Source of the DNA: Wenzhouxiangella sp.
GTDB taxonomy: Bacteria; Pseudomonadota; Gammaproteobacteria; Xanthomonadales; Wenzhouxiangellaceae
Direction: 5' to 3'
NCBI GenBank assembly: GCA_007123575.1
Contig: SKKV01000017.1
Span: 1-29,082, forward strand
Length of the DNA: 29,082 bases
Below are positions 7,481-15,223 of the stretch, piece by piece. The translations under genes and the position numbers were made by a program. Every line of letters begins with the position of its first letter. The first letter of the stretch is position 1. The notes beneath the pieces are model-generated. The model saw nothing but the letters and a program-made list of their open reading frames with translations, had not been told where the DNA came from and did no database searches.

Positions 7481-8609
7481 GCTGCAGGCGCACGACCAGT
7501 TCGGTGAGGTACCAGCGCGATTTGCCCTCGAAACCGGAGTCGGAAAGGGCGAATACCCAAAGCCTGCCATTGGCGTCGGTGGTGGCCTCCATGGCCTGGC
7601 CCTCGGTATGCTTGCGCAGCAGCACCCAGGGCCGGTCCGGGTCGATGCACAGGTCGCCGACATTGCCGTCCAGTCCGTTGGCCAGGGTGCCGACCAGTCG
7701 GGTGAATTCGCCGGGCTGGCCCTGGATGCCCAGATCAATGTCCGGCCTGCGCATGGGCGGCACATCGGGCATGCCGCTGTCTTCCAGCTCCACCCCGACC
7801 GCTTGACCGGCGGCACCCAGCTTGAGAAACACCGAATCCCCCGGCGAGCCACCGATCCCCGCACATTCACCGGGTTCGTTGCTCAGCAGCTGCACCTCGA
7901 GCTGTAGCTGGTAGCGGGTGTCGGGCTTGAGCCCGTCGATGGGCCGCTGCAGCAGCATCATCAGGTCATCGGAGCGATTGTGGCCGGTCAGGAACAGGCC
8001 CGAACGCGACTGCCAGGGCGATGGCAACTCGGCATGTCCCCAGTCGAGTTCAAAAAAATCCTTTTCGCCCTCCGGGTAGTCCAGGAACAGGGCATCGAAT
8101 CCCGACTTGCCGTGCTGGAAGGAAAAGCGCATGACCTGGTCGAAGGGCCGGCTTTCGCGGCAACCCTGGCCGTCGATGCGGGTCACGCGAACCAGGTCCA
8201 GGCTGCCGCTGCCGTAAGCCGGGTCGTCGGACTGCCAGCGCAATTCGGCCTGGTTGCAGCCGGTCTGCTCGAACTCAAGCCAGCCCCAGCGTTCGACGAT
8301 TACATCATCCGGGTCGAAATTCGGGGGGAAGCCGGCGCCGAAGCGCTGGTCCAGGTCAGCTCGAAACTGAGCGCCCTCGATCAGGCCTTCGCCGAACAGC
8401 CATAGAGGATCACCAAGCGAGTTGTACACATACCAGGCGACAACGGCGCGACCGTCAGGCAGCACCTCGATCTGCAACCCGTGCCCTGGCTGCTCGGGAT
8501 TGGCCCAGTTGCCGGTCGTATCAGCATCGATGGCCTGGACAGGCTGTGCCAGAACAAGCAGCAAAAGCGCGCCGCAGGTGAATCGAGCCCGAAAATGGCC
8601 AACAATCAT
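7467..8609 (-). CDS. Secreted protein of unknown function
   Basis: A 380-residue protein with a clear signal peptide (about 1-26, cleavage near VQA). The mature N-terminus (33-75) reads TGNWANPEQPGHGLQIEVL...VAWYVYNSLGDPLWLFGEG. This resembles a tryptophan/glycine-rich module seen in exported proteins of Xanthomonadales-type bacteria, for which I know no defined function. Residues from about 160 form a second region of alternating hydrophobic strands (for example YQLQLEVQLL, RWYLTELVVRL), probably a beta-sandwich. Five cysteines in the mature part suggest a periplasmic or extracellular location. The ATG at 8609 is chosen because GGAG lies 6 bases upstream and the signal peptide starts there; the open frame runs further upstream without sense. 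It is divergent from the acyltransferase pair. Confidence 0.75.
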   Translation of the reverse strand: MIVGHFRARFTCGALLLLVLAQPVQAIDADTTGNWANPEQPGHGLQIEVLPDGRAVVAWYVYNSLGDPLWLFGEGLIEGAQFRADLDQRFGAGFPPNFDPDDVIVERWGWLEFEQTGCNQAELRWQSDDPAYGSGSLDLVRVTRIDGQGCRESRPFDQVMRFSFQHGKSGFDALFLDYPEGEKDFFELDWGHAELPSPWQSRSGLFLTGHNRSDDLMMLLQRPIDGLKPDTRYQLQLEVQLLSNEPGECAGIGGSPGDSVFLKLGAAGQAVGVELEDSGMPDVPPMRRPDIDLGIQGQPGEFTRLVGTLANGLDGNVGDLCIDPDRPWVLLRKHTEGQAMEATTDANGRLWVFALSDSGFEGKSRWYLTELVVRLQPAGT

Positions 8610-8726
8610 CTTAAGCTCCGTTCGTTGAATCTCATTTGCTGGGTGCAGGCCCACTGTCGTCGGGCCACCGACTGCCAATGGTACTGCCCCATCCCTGGCC
8701 GGGCAGGCTATCCTTTGTTTTTTCCA

Positions 8727-8747
8727 ATGACCAACCTTCCGCCTTGA
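8727..8747 (+). promoter_or_regulatory. Six-codon mini-ORF ending on the acyltransferase start
   Basis: ATG ACC AAC CTT CCG CCT TGA encodes MTNLPP. Its TGA (8745-8747) overlaps the proposed TTG start codon (8744-8746) of the following acyltransferase gene. Translation of this short frame could deliver ribosomes to the weak TTG start, which has no clear Shine-Dalgarno sequence. It could equally be chance. Confidence 0.25.
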
Positions 8748-9619
8748 AACTGCTGCTGGCCCGACTGCTGATTCGCCTGCTGAGCTGGCTGCCGCTGTGG
8801 CTGGGGCATGCGCTGGCCCTGCCGCTGGGCTGGCTGCTGGATAATCTGCCGCTTCGCAAGCAGCGGGTGGTCGACGCCCACCTGGCGCTGGCCTTTCCCG
8901 AGTTGGATGAAAGAGCACGGCGCCGGCTGAGGCGCGCTCACTGGATCGAAATGGCCCGGCTGGTGCTGGAAATGGGGGCGGTCTGGCACTGGAACGAGCG
9001 CCGCCTGCTGAAGCATATCGTCGCTGTCGAGGGCTGGGATCAGGCCAAGGCTGCACTTGCTGCCGGCAAAGGTTTTCTGCTGGTTGGCGGGCACCTGGGC
9101 AACTGGGAAATCATGAATCTGTACGCCACCCTGCGTTTGCCGATGAGCTGCTTGTACAAGGCCCCTTCCGACCCGCGCGTGGATCAATTGCTGACTCAGT
9201 CGCGCCAGCGCTTTGGCGGCCAACTGGTCGCCAGCGGCAGCCCGGCGATGCGCAAGCTGCTCAAGACCTTGCGCGACGGCGGTGGCGTCGGCCTGCTGGC
9301 CGACCAGCAGCCCAAGCAGGGCGAGGGCGTATTCACCCCCCTGTTCGGCGAACCGGCCCTGACCATGACCCTGGTCAACCGCCTGGCCCGGCGCACCGGC
9401 TGCGCGGTGCTGCTGATGTCGACCCGGCGCATCCCCTTTCGCGGCTGGACCATCGCCTTCGAGCTCGCCGATGACCGGGTCAGGGACAGCGACCCGGTGG
9501 CGGCCAATCGCTGCCTGCATGCCTGGCTCGAGGATCGGATTCGGCAAGCACCCGCGCAGTACCTGTGGAGCTACAAGCGCTTCAGCATTCGCCCGCCCGA
9601 CAAGGACAGGCTGTATTGA
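8744..9619 (+). CDS. HtrB/LpxL-like lysophospholipid acyltransferase 1
   Basis: A 291-residue inner-membrane acyltransferase of the LpxL/LpxM/HtrB family, which transfers acyl chains to lipid A precursors or related lipids. The N-terminus is a hydrophobic anchor (1-33). The catalytic HX4E motif is HLGNWE (117-122), followed by conserved blocks such as GVGLLADQQPKQGEGVFTPL and QYLWSYKRF. The open frame extends upstream to 8636 with an ATG at 8678. I prefer the TTG at 8744 because the next gene, a clear paralogue, begins at the aligned position (LKLLLARLLIRLLSWLPL against MRLLLVLASALIRVLSWLPL) and the extra residues look non-coding. The next gene starts 2 bp after the stop, so the two form an operon. 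Confidence 0.82.
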   Translation: MKLLLARLLIRLLSWLPLWLGHALALPLGWLLDNLPLRKQRVVDAHLALAFPELDERARRRLRRAHWIEMARLVLEMGAVWHWNERRLLKHIVAVEGWDQAKAALAAGKGFLLVGGHLGNWEIMNLYATLRLPMSCLYKAPSDPRVDQLLTQSRQRFGGQLVASGSPAMRKLLKTLRDGGGVGLLADQQPKQGEGVFTPLFGEPALTMTLVNRLARRTGCAVLLMSTRRIPFRGWTIAFELADDRVRDSDPVAANRCLHAWLEDRIRQAPAQYLWSYKRFSIRPPDKDRLY

Positions 9620-9621
9620 CC

Positions 9622-10518
9622 ATGAGACTGCTGCTGGTTCTGGCCTCGGCGCTGATTCGCGTGCTGTCCTGGCTGCCATTGCGCCTGCTGCACGCCCTGG
9701 CCTTGCCGCTGGGCCGGTTGCTGTACTGGCTGCCGTGGAAGAAGCACGCGGTCATCCGCACCAACCTGTCGCTGTGCTTTCCGGAGCTTGACGCCAGCCA
9801 GCGAAGACGGCTGCACCGCGACTACCTGGTCGAACAACTGCGTCTGGTATTCGAAGCCGGCGCGGTTTTCCACTGGTCGACGGATCGGATTGAGCGTCAT
9901 CTGGAAATCACCGGATGGGATGCGGTCGAGGCAGAGGCCGGTCAGGGCTTGATGATAGTCAGCGGCCATATCGGCAACTGGGAGCTCCTCAACCTGTGGC
10001 TGTCGCAGCATTTGCCACTGGCCACCTTGTATCGGGCGCCCGATAACAGCGCGCTGGATAGCTTCATGACCCAGCCGCGCGAGCGCTTTGGCGGGCACAT
10101 GGTGCCCGGTGGCAGCCCGGCGCTTAGAGGCCTGCTCAGTCAGCTGAAGCAACAAAAGGCCGTGGCCGTGGCAGCCGATATCCAGCCCAAGCGTGGCGAC
10201 GGTGCCTTCGTGCCCCTGCTCGGCCAACCCGCCCTGACCATGACCCTGGTTGCCGGCCTGGCCCGCCGCACCGGCTGCACGGTGTTTTTCTGCCGCGCCC
10301 TGCGTCGCCCCGGCGGCCGCGGCTGGCGATTGGAGTTTGAGCGCGCGCCGGATACCATCCAGGATCAGGACCCAGGCCTGGCCCTGGCCCCCATGAACGA
10401 CTGGCTGTCGGCTTCCATACGCCAGGCCCCTGCGCAATACCTATGGCTATACAAGCGCTTCAGCCGCCAGCCTGACGGCCGGAATCCCTACAAGGCAGGC
10501 AAGAAAAAAAAGGCCTGA
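9622..10518 (+). CDS. HtrB/LpxL-like lysophospholipid acyltransferase 2
   Basis: A 298-residue paralogue of the preceding gene with the same plan: N-terminal hydrophobic anchor, HX4E motif HIGNWE (116-121), AVAADIQPKRGDGAFVPL and QYLWLYKRF. The protein ends in a lysine-rich tail (KAGKKKKA). Both copies keep the catalytic motif, so both are probably active; they may add successive acyl groups to lipid A, as LpxL and LpxM do. The ATG at 9622 is 2 bp after the upstream stop, with AAGGACAGG just upstream; the frame is open further back only inside the previous gene. Its stop abuts the stop of the convergent Sua5 gene. Confidence 0.88.
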   Translation: MRLLLVLASALIRVLSWLPLRLLHALALPLGRLLYWLPWKKHAVIRTNLSLCFPELDASQRRRLHRDYLVEQLRLVFEAGAVFHWSTDRIERHLEITGWDAVEAEAGQGLMIVSGHIGNWELLNLWLSQHLPLATLYRAPDNSALDSFMTQPRERFGGHMVPGGSPALRGLLSQLKQQKAVAVAADIQPKRGDGAFVPLLGQPALTMTLVAGLARRTGCTVFFCRALRRPGGRGWRLEFERAPDTIQDQDPGLALAPMNDWLSASIRQAPAQYLWLYKRFSRQPDGRNPYKAGKKKKA

Positions 10519-11493
10519 TCAGCCTCCGCCAGACCGGGCTTCATCGCGCCAGACACTGGCTGCCTTACGCAGGCGATTGACTACCCCTTCCCAGGCCGGA
10601 TCGTCCAGGTATTCAGGTGGCAGAACCAACCCGATCTGGTCAGGCCCGGCCCGTTCGGCCTGGCGCAGCGACTGGTAGAGCTGGCGAGCCGCGATGGTCG
10701 GATCGTCCGGCAAGGCAAGAATAGTGCAGCCAGGCTCAGTATCGTCAGGCAGGGCAAAAATCTCGGCCGGCGAACGCCGGGAAACCACCACCGTCAAGGG
10801 TTTGTCCGGACGATAGTGCTCGCGCATCTGGCCCGGCGCCTGCTGGCCACTCTCTCTGACTGATGAGGCAGCGCCAGACTGCAGGTGCCAGTCGGTCGGC
10901 AGCACGGCACGAATCGCATCCTGGCTGATCAGGCCGGGGCGCAGCCAGCTTACCGTGCGTTCGTCCGGGTCCAGTCCAATAATCGTTGACTCGATGCCAA
11001 CCCGGCACGGACCGCCATCGACCACTTCGACGTCAGCGGCGTCAAACACGGCGCGCACGTCGTCAGCTCGGGTGGGTGACAAACGGGTAAATAGATTGGC
11101 GCTAGGGGCCACCAGCGGCGCCGGGCTGGTCTGCAGCAGGCGCAAGGCGACGGGGTGGTCGGGCATGCGCAGCGCCACCGTGGGCTGGCCGGCGGTGATG
11201 ACATCGCTGACGGTTACCGCCTTGGGCAGAACCAGGGTCAACGGGCCCGGCCAGAAATGATCGGCCAGGCGCTGGGCTAGATCCGGCCATTCGCGCACGC
11301 AGGAGCGGGCCTGGTCGAGGCTGCCGACATGCACAATCAGCGGGTTGGTCGCCGGGCGGCCCTTCAGCTTGAACACTCGGGCGATCAGGTCAGGACGGTC
11401 AATGGGTGCAGCCAGACCGTACACCGTCTCGGTAGGCAGCGCGATCAGCCGTCCTGCGGCGAAGACGGCAGCCGGATCGATAGGCGGTTTCAT
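10519..11493 (-). CDS. sua5: Sua5-type L-threonylcarbamoyladenylate synthase
   Basis: A 324-residue enzyme that makes threonylcarbamoyl-AMP from threonine, bicarbonate and ATP for the t6A37 modification of ANN-decoding tRNAs. The N-terminal YrdC domain (about 6-195) has PTETVYGLA (20-28), the KLKGRP substrate-binding motif (43-48) and PSAN (130-133). A linker with the HYRP motif (226-229, HYAP in many Sua5 proteins) joins a C-terminal Sua5 domain (about 232-315). It is therefore the long Sua5 form rather than the short TsaC/YrdC usual in gammaproteobacteria. I prefer the ATG at 11493 to an in-frame TTG at 11502. It lies 21 bp downstream of the AI-2E-family gene in the same orientation. Confidence 0.92.
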   Translation of the reverse strand: MKPPIDPAAVFAAGRLIALPTETVYGLAAPIDRPDLIARVFKLKGRPATNPLIVHVGSLDQARSCVREWPDLAQRLADHFWPGPLTLVLPKAVTVSDVITAGQPTVALRMPDHPVALRLLQTSPAPLVAPSANLFTRLSPTRADDVRAVFDAADVEVVDGGPCRVGIESTIIGLDPDERTVSWLRPGLISQDAIRAVLPTDWHLQSGAASSVRESGQQAPGQMREHYRPDKPLTVVVSRRSPAEIFALPDDTEPGCTILALPDDPTIAARQLYQSLRQAERAGPDQIGLVLPPEYLDDPAWEGVVNRLRKAASVWRDEARSGGG

Positions 11494-11514
11494 CGTGCTC
11501 AATCCGGGATGGCC

Positions 11515-12702
11515 TCAGGCCGAGGGCGTGGCGCCGTCAGGCGGGTCCGGCGGCTCGGCATCCTCGTCGGTGCCATAAACGTGGCTGAGCTTGTAATTCC
11601 GATATAGAAAACGCACCAGGACCGTGCCAGCGGCAGCCACGGGCAGTGCCAGCAGCACGCCAATAAACCCAAACAGGTAGCCACCGGCCAGCACGGTGAA
11701 GATCACCAGCACCGGGTGCATACCGATGCGATCGCCGATCAGGCTGGGCGTCAACAGGAAGCTCTCGACCAGCTGGCCCACGGTGAATACAACGGCGACC
11801 AGGATCAGAAATACCAGCCGGCTTTCCACGCCCAGGCCAAAACTCGCAGTGTCCTGGATCAAGGCGGTGATCACGGCCAAGGACACGCCGATGATGGCAC
11901 CGAGATAAGGCACGAAGCTGACCAGGCCGGCAATGGCGCCGATCGCCAGGCCGTTGTTCAGGCCTATTATCCACAGGCCTATCGCGTAAATCATTCCCTG
12001 GCCCAGCATGACCAGCAACTGGCCGCGCAGGAAGCCACCCAGCGCCTCGTCGCAGTCTCGCGCCAGGCGCACGACCACCGGCTCGATCTTGCGCGGCAGG
12101 ATGTCGCGAATGGCATCCAGCGCCCGGTGCCAGTCGCGCATCAAGTAAAAGGTCACCAGCGGAATCAGAAAGATACCGGTAATCCAGATGATGAAGCGCG
12201 CGCCGGAGTCGCTTAAATAACTCCAGGCCGTTCGCGAAGCCTTGGCAATGCTTTCGAAGTTTTCCTCCAGCAGCTCGCGAATGCGGGCCGCATCGAAGGT
12301 TTCGACGTCGAATTCGATATCCAGATATTCCTCCAGCAGCGGCTGAAGCTGGTCCTGGAGACGCTCGGCGTAGCCCGGCAGGCGGTTGAAAAGGTCCACG
12401 GTTTCGCGCACCAGGACAGGCACGATCAGCAGCAGTACCCCGACCAGCAAGGTGATCACGACGAGGAAGACCAGCGATACGGCAACTTCTCGGCGCATGT
12501 TCATGCGCTCGAGCCGGGTCACGATCGGGTCGGCCATGTAGGCTAGCAGGGCACTGAACAAAAACGGGGTCAGAACGGGGCCAAGCAGCCAGATCAGCCA
12601 ACCGGTGATCAGCACGGCCAGCACAATCCAGATCAGCTGTGACCAGCTCAATTCCGGCAGCAGCAGGGGCTGCGGATGTTCTCCTCCCGAGTCCGATTGC
12701 AT
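11515..12702 (-). CDS. AI-2E/PerM-family membrane protein
   Basis: A 395-residue inner-membrane protein of the AI-2E transporter (PerM/TqsA-like) family, most members of which have unknown substrates. Hydrophobic segments lie near 22-55, 72-98, 166-188 and 225-365, with a soluble, charged insertion at about 100-160. Conserved family features are FVPYLGAIIG (263-272) and LVESFLLTPSLIGDRIGMHP (311-330). The acidic, proline-rich tail (378-395) is cytoplasmic by prediction. PerM-family genes are often found next to housekeeping genes, and sua5 follows closely here. A strong Shine-Dalgarno sequence is not evident before the ATG at 12702. Confidence 0.88.
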   Translation of the reverse strand: MQSDSGGEHPQPLLLPELSWSQLIWIVLAVLITGWLIWLLGPVLTPFLFSALLAYMADPIVTRLERMNMRREVAVSLVFLVVITLLVGVLLLIVPVLVRETVDLFNRLPGYAERLQDQLQPLLEEYLDIEFDVETFDAARIRELLEENFESIAKASRTAWSYLSDSGARFIIWITGIFLIPLVTFYLMRDWHRALDAIRDILPRKIEPVVVRLARDCDEALGGFLRGQLLVMLGQGMIYAIGLWIIGLNNGLAIGAIAGLVSFVPYLGAIIGVSLAVITALIQDTASFGLGVESRLVFLILVAVVFTVGQLVESFLLTPSLIGDRIGMHPVLVIFTVLAGGYLFGFIGVLLALPVAAAGTVLVRFLYRNYKLSHVYGTDEDAEPPDPPDGATPSA

Positions 12703-12807
12703 AGGTAAATGCCTGCCCTGTGAAAACCGCAGGCTTCATAATAACCAAGTTCGCTGGCAGTTAAATTGCGGCCCACACATCGAACCAGACAACACGGAGT
12801 CCATGGG
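12703..12807. promoter_or_regulatory. Divergent promoter region, PerM-like/chrA
   Basis: This 105-bp gap separates two divergent genes. On the minus strand, TTTAAC (12765-12760) and TATTAT (12743-12738) are 16 bp apart; the second matches the -10 consensus at five of six positions. On the plus strand, CATAAT (12737-12742) overlaps that -10 and also matches at five of six, but no good -35 stands upstream of it. The two promoters would overlap, so expression of the two genes may be mutually exclusive. Confidence 0.35.
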
Positions 12808-14097
12808 ATGAATTCGCCGCCTGAACCCTCACTGTCCGAAGCTGCCGCCGTCTGGTTCAAGGTGGCCATGCTGAGCTTCGGCGGCCCGGCCGCGCAGATC
12901 GGGGTGATGCAGCGCCTGATCGTTGAAGAAAAGCGCTGGATCAACCAGGATCGATTCAACCACGCGCTGAATTTCTGCATGCTGTTGCCCGGTCCGGAAG
13001 CCCAGCAGCTTGCCACCTACATTGGCTGGCTGATGCACGGCGTTCGTGGCGGACTGCTGGCAGGCGTACTGTTCATCCTCCCGGGTGCACTGATCATGCT
13101 GGCCTTGAGCCTGCTATACGTCACCGTTGGCCAGACATCGCTGGTTGAAGGCCTGCTGTTCGGACTGAAGTGCGCGGTACTGGCCATTGTCATCCAGGCG
13201 CTGGTGCGGATGGCCGGCAAAGTCGTACACGGCGCCGCCGGAATGGCGTTGGCCGGACTGGCATTCGTGGCCATGTTCTTGTTCAACCTGCCGTTTCCCC
13301 TGGTGATTCTGGGTGCCGGGCTGGCGGGCCTGCTGGTGTTTGCCGACACAAAGCCTGCCGCCATCCCGCCCGGCGACCAGCGCGGCACCCATTGGCCAAC
13401 GGTGGTGGTCACGGCCGCCGCCTGGCTGCTGCCGGTGCTTGCCTTGTTTGTCTGGCTGGGCCCGGACTCGGTCTGGAGCCGCCTGGCCGGGTTTTTCAGC
13501 CTGATGTCGGTGTTGAGCTTCGGCGGCGCCTATGCGGTGCTGGCCTGGGTGGCCCAGTATGCCGCCGAGACCCAGGCCTGGGTCAGCGCTGGTGAAATGC
13601 TCGACGGCCTGGGCCTGGCCGAAACCACGCCAGGGCCGCTGATCCTGGTGACCCAGTTTGTCGGCTTTCTGACCACCTGGCGGCATGATGCCCTGCTCAC
13701 GCCCCTGCTGGCCGGCAGCCTGGGCGCGATGCTGACAACCTGGGTCATGTTCGCACCCTCGTTTCTGTGGATATTCCTGTTCGCGCCCCAGGTCGAGAAA
13801 CTGCGCGGCAATGCGCGCATCAGCGGTGCCCTGCGTGGCATTACCGCGGCCGTGGTCGGGGTCATCGCCTTCCTCGGCCTATGGTTTGGCCTGCGCCTGC
13901 TGTTTGCCGAAAGTACGGAAAGAACCCTGGGGCCGATCAGCGTCGAGTGGCCTGTGTTGGCCACGCTGCACCTGCTGGCCCTGCTGCTTTCCCTGGTCGC
14001 CGCCGCGCTGCTGTTTGTTGTTCGGTTGGGCCTGCTCAGTACGGTCGCCATCATGGCCGGGCTGGGTTTAGTCCTCGAAGTCAGCGGGCTGATCTAA
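12808..14097 (+). CDS. chrA: Chromate efflux transporter, two-domain type
   Basis: A 429-residue inner-membrane protein of the CHR family with two homologous halves. The first half has FGGP (24-27) and PGPEAQQLA (61-69). The second has FGGAY (238-242) and AETTPGPLIL (271-280), the degenerate second copy of the same motifs. About ten hydrophobic segments span the protein. Long ChrA proteins export chromate, and often sulfate-like oxyanions are discussed as the normal substrate. The open frame begins at a TTG (12766), but the ATG at 12808 has GGAG at 8-base spacing and starts with the expected short polar leader. No chrB-type regulator is present, so this may be a housekeeping transporter rather than a chromate-resistance determinant. 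Confidence 0.92.
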   Translation: MNSPPEPSLSEAAAVWFKVAMLSFGGPAAQIGVMQRLIVEEKRWINQDRFNHALNFCMLLPGPEAQQLATYIGWLMHGVRGGLLAGVLFILPGALIMLALSLLYVTVGQTSLVEGLLFGLKCAVLAIVIQALVRMAGKVVHGAAGMALAGLAFVAMFLFNLPFPLVILGAGLAGLLVFADTKPAAIPPGDQRGTHWPTVVVTAAAWLLPVLALFVWLGPDSVWSRLAGFFSLMSVLSFGGAYAVLAWVAQYAAETQAWVSAGEMLDGLGLAETTPGPLILVTQFVGFLTTWRHDALLTPLLAGSLGAMLTTWVMFAPSFLWIFLFAPQVEKLRGNARISGALRGITAAVVGVIAFLGLWFGLRLLFAESTERTLGPISVEWPVLATLHLLALLLSLVAAALLFVVRLGLLSTVAIMAGLGLVLEVSGLI

Positions 14098-14123
14098 GGG
14101 GCACCTGCAACATCAACGGTGGC

Positions 14124-14129
14124 TATACT
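14124..14129 (+). promoter_or_regulatory. Candidate -10 element for the DUF3667 gene
   Basis: TATACT matches the -10 consensus at five of six positions and lies 28 bp before the ATG. This leaves room for a short leader with the GGGGA ribosome-binding site (14146-14150). No clear -35 element is visible at 17 bp upstream. Confidence 0.3.
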
Positions 14130-14157
14130 CGGCTGAACGTTTGCCGGGGAGCCGGTC

Positions 14158-15093
14158 ATGGACGACCAGGGGTCAACCACGAAAGCCAATTGTGCCAACT
14201 GCGGTGCCGAGCTGAATGGACCCTGGTGCGCGCAGTGCGGAGAGCAGGCGCGCAAGCCGGGGGAATTGACGCTCAGGGAATACCTGGCCGAGCTGCTCGA
14301 TGCGCTGACCAACCTGGAAGGCCGCTTCTGGGGCAGCCTGCGCGCCCTGGTCTTCAAGCCGGGCCTGCTCACCGCCGACTACCTGGCCGGCCGGCGGGTG
14401 CGCTGGATGCGGCCGCTGCACCTGTTTCTGTTCATCAACCTGCTGTATTTCTTTGTCAGCGCCTGGAATACATTCACCACGGAATTACATTGGCATATCG
14501 GCGCCGAAGGTTTCCTGCACCAGCCGGTGGCATCCCGCCTGGTCAATCAATCGCTCAACGACCCGCCGCTGGCAGAGGAGGAATGGAACCAGGTCGCCGC
14601 CAGCCTGCTTTATGGTCCGGCGGAATTGAGCGAGCATCTCTACCCGGCACGGGAATCCGTGGTCGACTACGGACGCCTGTTCAATTCAAGGGTCGATATC
14701 TACTCGCGCACGCTGATCATTATCTATATCCCGCTGATGATGATCGCGCCGCTGCTGTTGATGGCCTGGCGGCGCGAAAGTCCTATCATCCACCTGGTCC
14801 TGGCCACCCACTGGACCGCTTTTTTCCTGGTGCTGAGCATGGCCACCGGCTGGCTGATCATCGTGCTGGCGATGATTGGCTGGTTGCCACCCAATGAACG
14901 ATTGCTGGATGTGATCGCAACAGGCTCTCTGGCCGTGCTGGGATTCGCCTGGACGCTGCCAGCGGTGCGCCAGGTTTACCGCATGGGCTGGATCAAGGCT
15001 ACGCTCCTAGCCGCCGCGATCAATGTCTGGTGGCTACCAGCCCTGTTACTGTATCGAGCGGTGTTGTTTTTTCTGGTGTTTTGGTCGCTGTGA
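14158..15093 (+). CDS. DUF3667 zinc-ribbon membrane protein
   Basis: A 311-residue protein of the DUF3667 type. The N-terminus carries a zinc-ribbon-like set of four cysteines (C12, C15, C24, C27 in CANCG...CAQCGEQ). A conserved segment LTNLEGRFWGSLRALVFKPG leads into DYLAGRRVRWMRPLHLFLF at the first membrane helix (about 87-105). Four or more further hydrophobic segments occupy about 180-311. Function is unknown; the family is common in gammaproteobacteria and Bacteroidetes. The ATG at 14158 has GGGGA at 7-base spacing. It follows chrA by 60 bp in the same orientation. Confidence 0.85.
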   Translation: MDDQGSTTKANCANCGAELNGPWCAQCGEQARKPGELTLREYLAELLDALTNLEGRFWGSLRALVFKPGLLTADYLAGRRVRWMRPLHLFLFINLLYFFVSAWNTFTTELHWHIGAEGFLHQPVASRLVNQSLNDPPLAEEEWNQVAASLLYGPAELSEHLYPARESVVDYGRLFNSRVDIYSRTLIIIYIPLMMIAPLLLMAWRRESPIIHLVLATHWTAFFLVLSMATGWLIIVLAMIGWLPPNERLLDVIATGSLAVLGFAWTLPAVRQVYRMGWIKATLLAAAINVWWLPALLLYRAVLFFLVFWSL

Positions 15094-15153
15094 TGGTTTT
15101 GGGGTAGAGGGGTAGATGAGTAAACGGGAAGAAGGGCAAAAGGTGGTGAGTCA

Positions 15154-15179
15154 GAAATCGGCGCAAAATCGCTGGTTTC
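15154..15179 (+). other. RNA hairpin after the DUF3667 gene
   Basis: In plus-strand RNA, GAAATCGGCG (15154-15163) can pair over its full length with CGCTGGTTTC (15170-15179) around a 6-base loop, using two G-U wobbles. The wobbles would be A-C mismatches in minus-strand RNA, so the structure favours the DUF3667 transcript. No T-run follows, so its role in termination is uncertain. The rest of the 130-bp convergent gap (15094-15223) holds only purine-rich and pyrimidine-rich tracts. Confidence 0.35.
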
Positions 15180-15223
15180 GGAGATAGTTTGGGCATGGGC
15201 CCTTCCCCTCTTCCCCTGGCACG

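Noticed and set aside
8610..9056. 149-codon upstream extension of the secreted-protein gene
   Set aside because: It runs antisense into the acyltransferase gene, has Arg/Pro/Ala-rich sequence, and the signal peptide and GGAG both place the start at 8609.
11537..12748. 403-codon minus-strand open frame
   Set aside because: A shifted frame of the PerM-like gene. It is rich in Arg, Ala and Pro and lacks the membrane segments that the correct frame shows.
15094..15223. Purine/pyrimidine tracts as a long imperfect inverted repeat (GGGAAGAAGGGC with GCCCTTCCCC)
   Set aside because: Pairing needs gaps and mismatches, so it is no better than expected for two low-complexity tracts of opposite bias.
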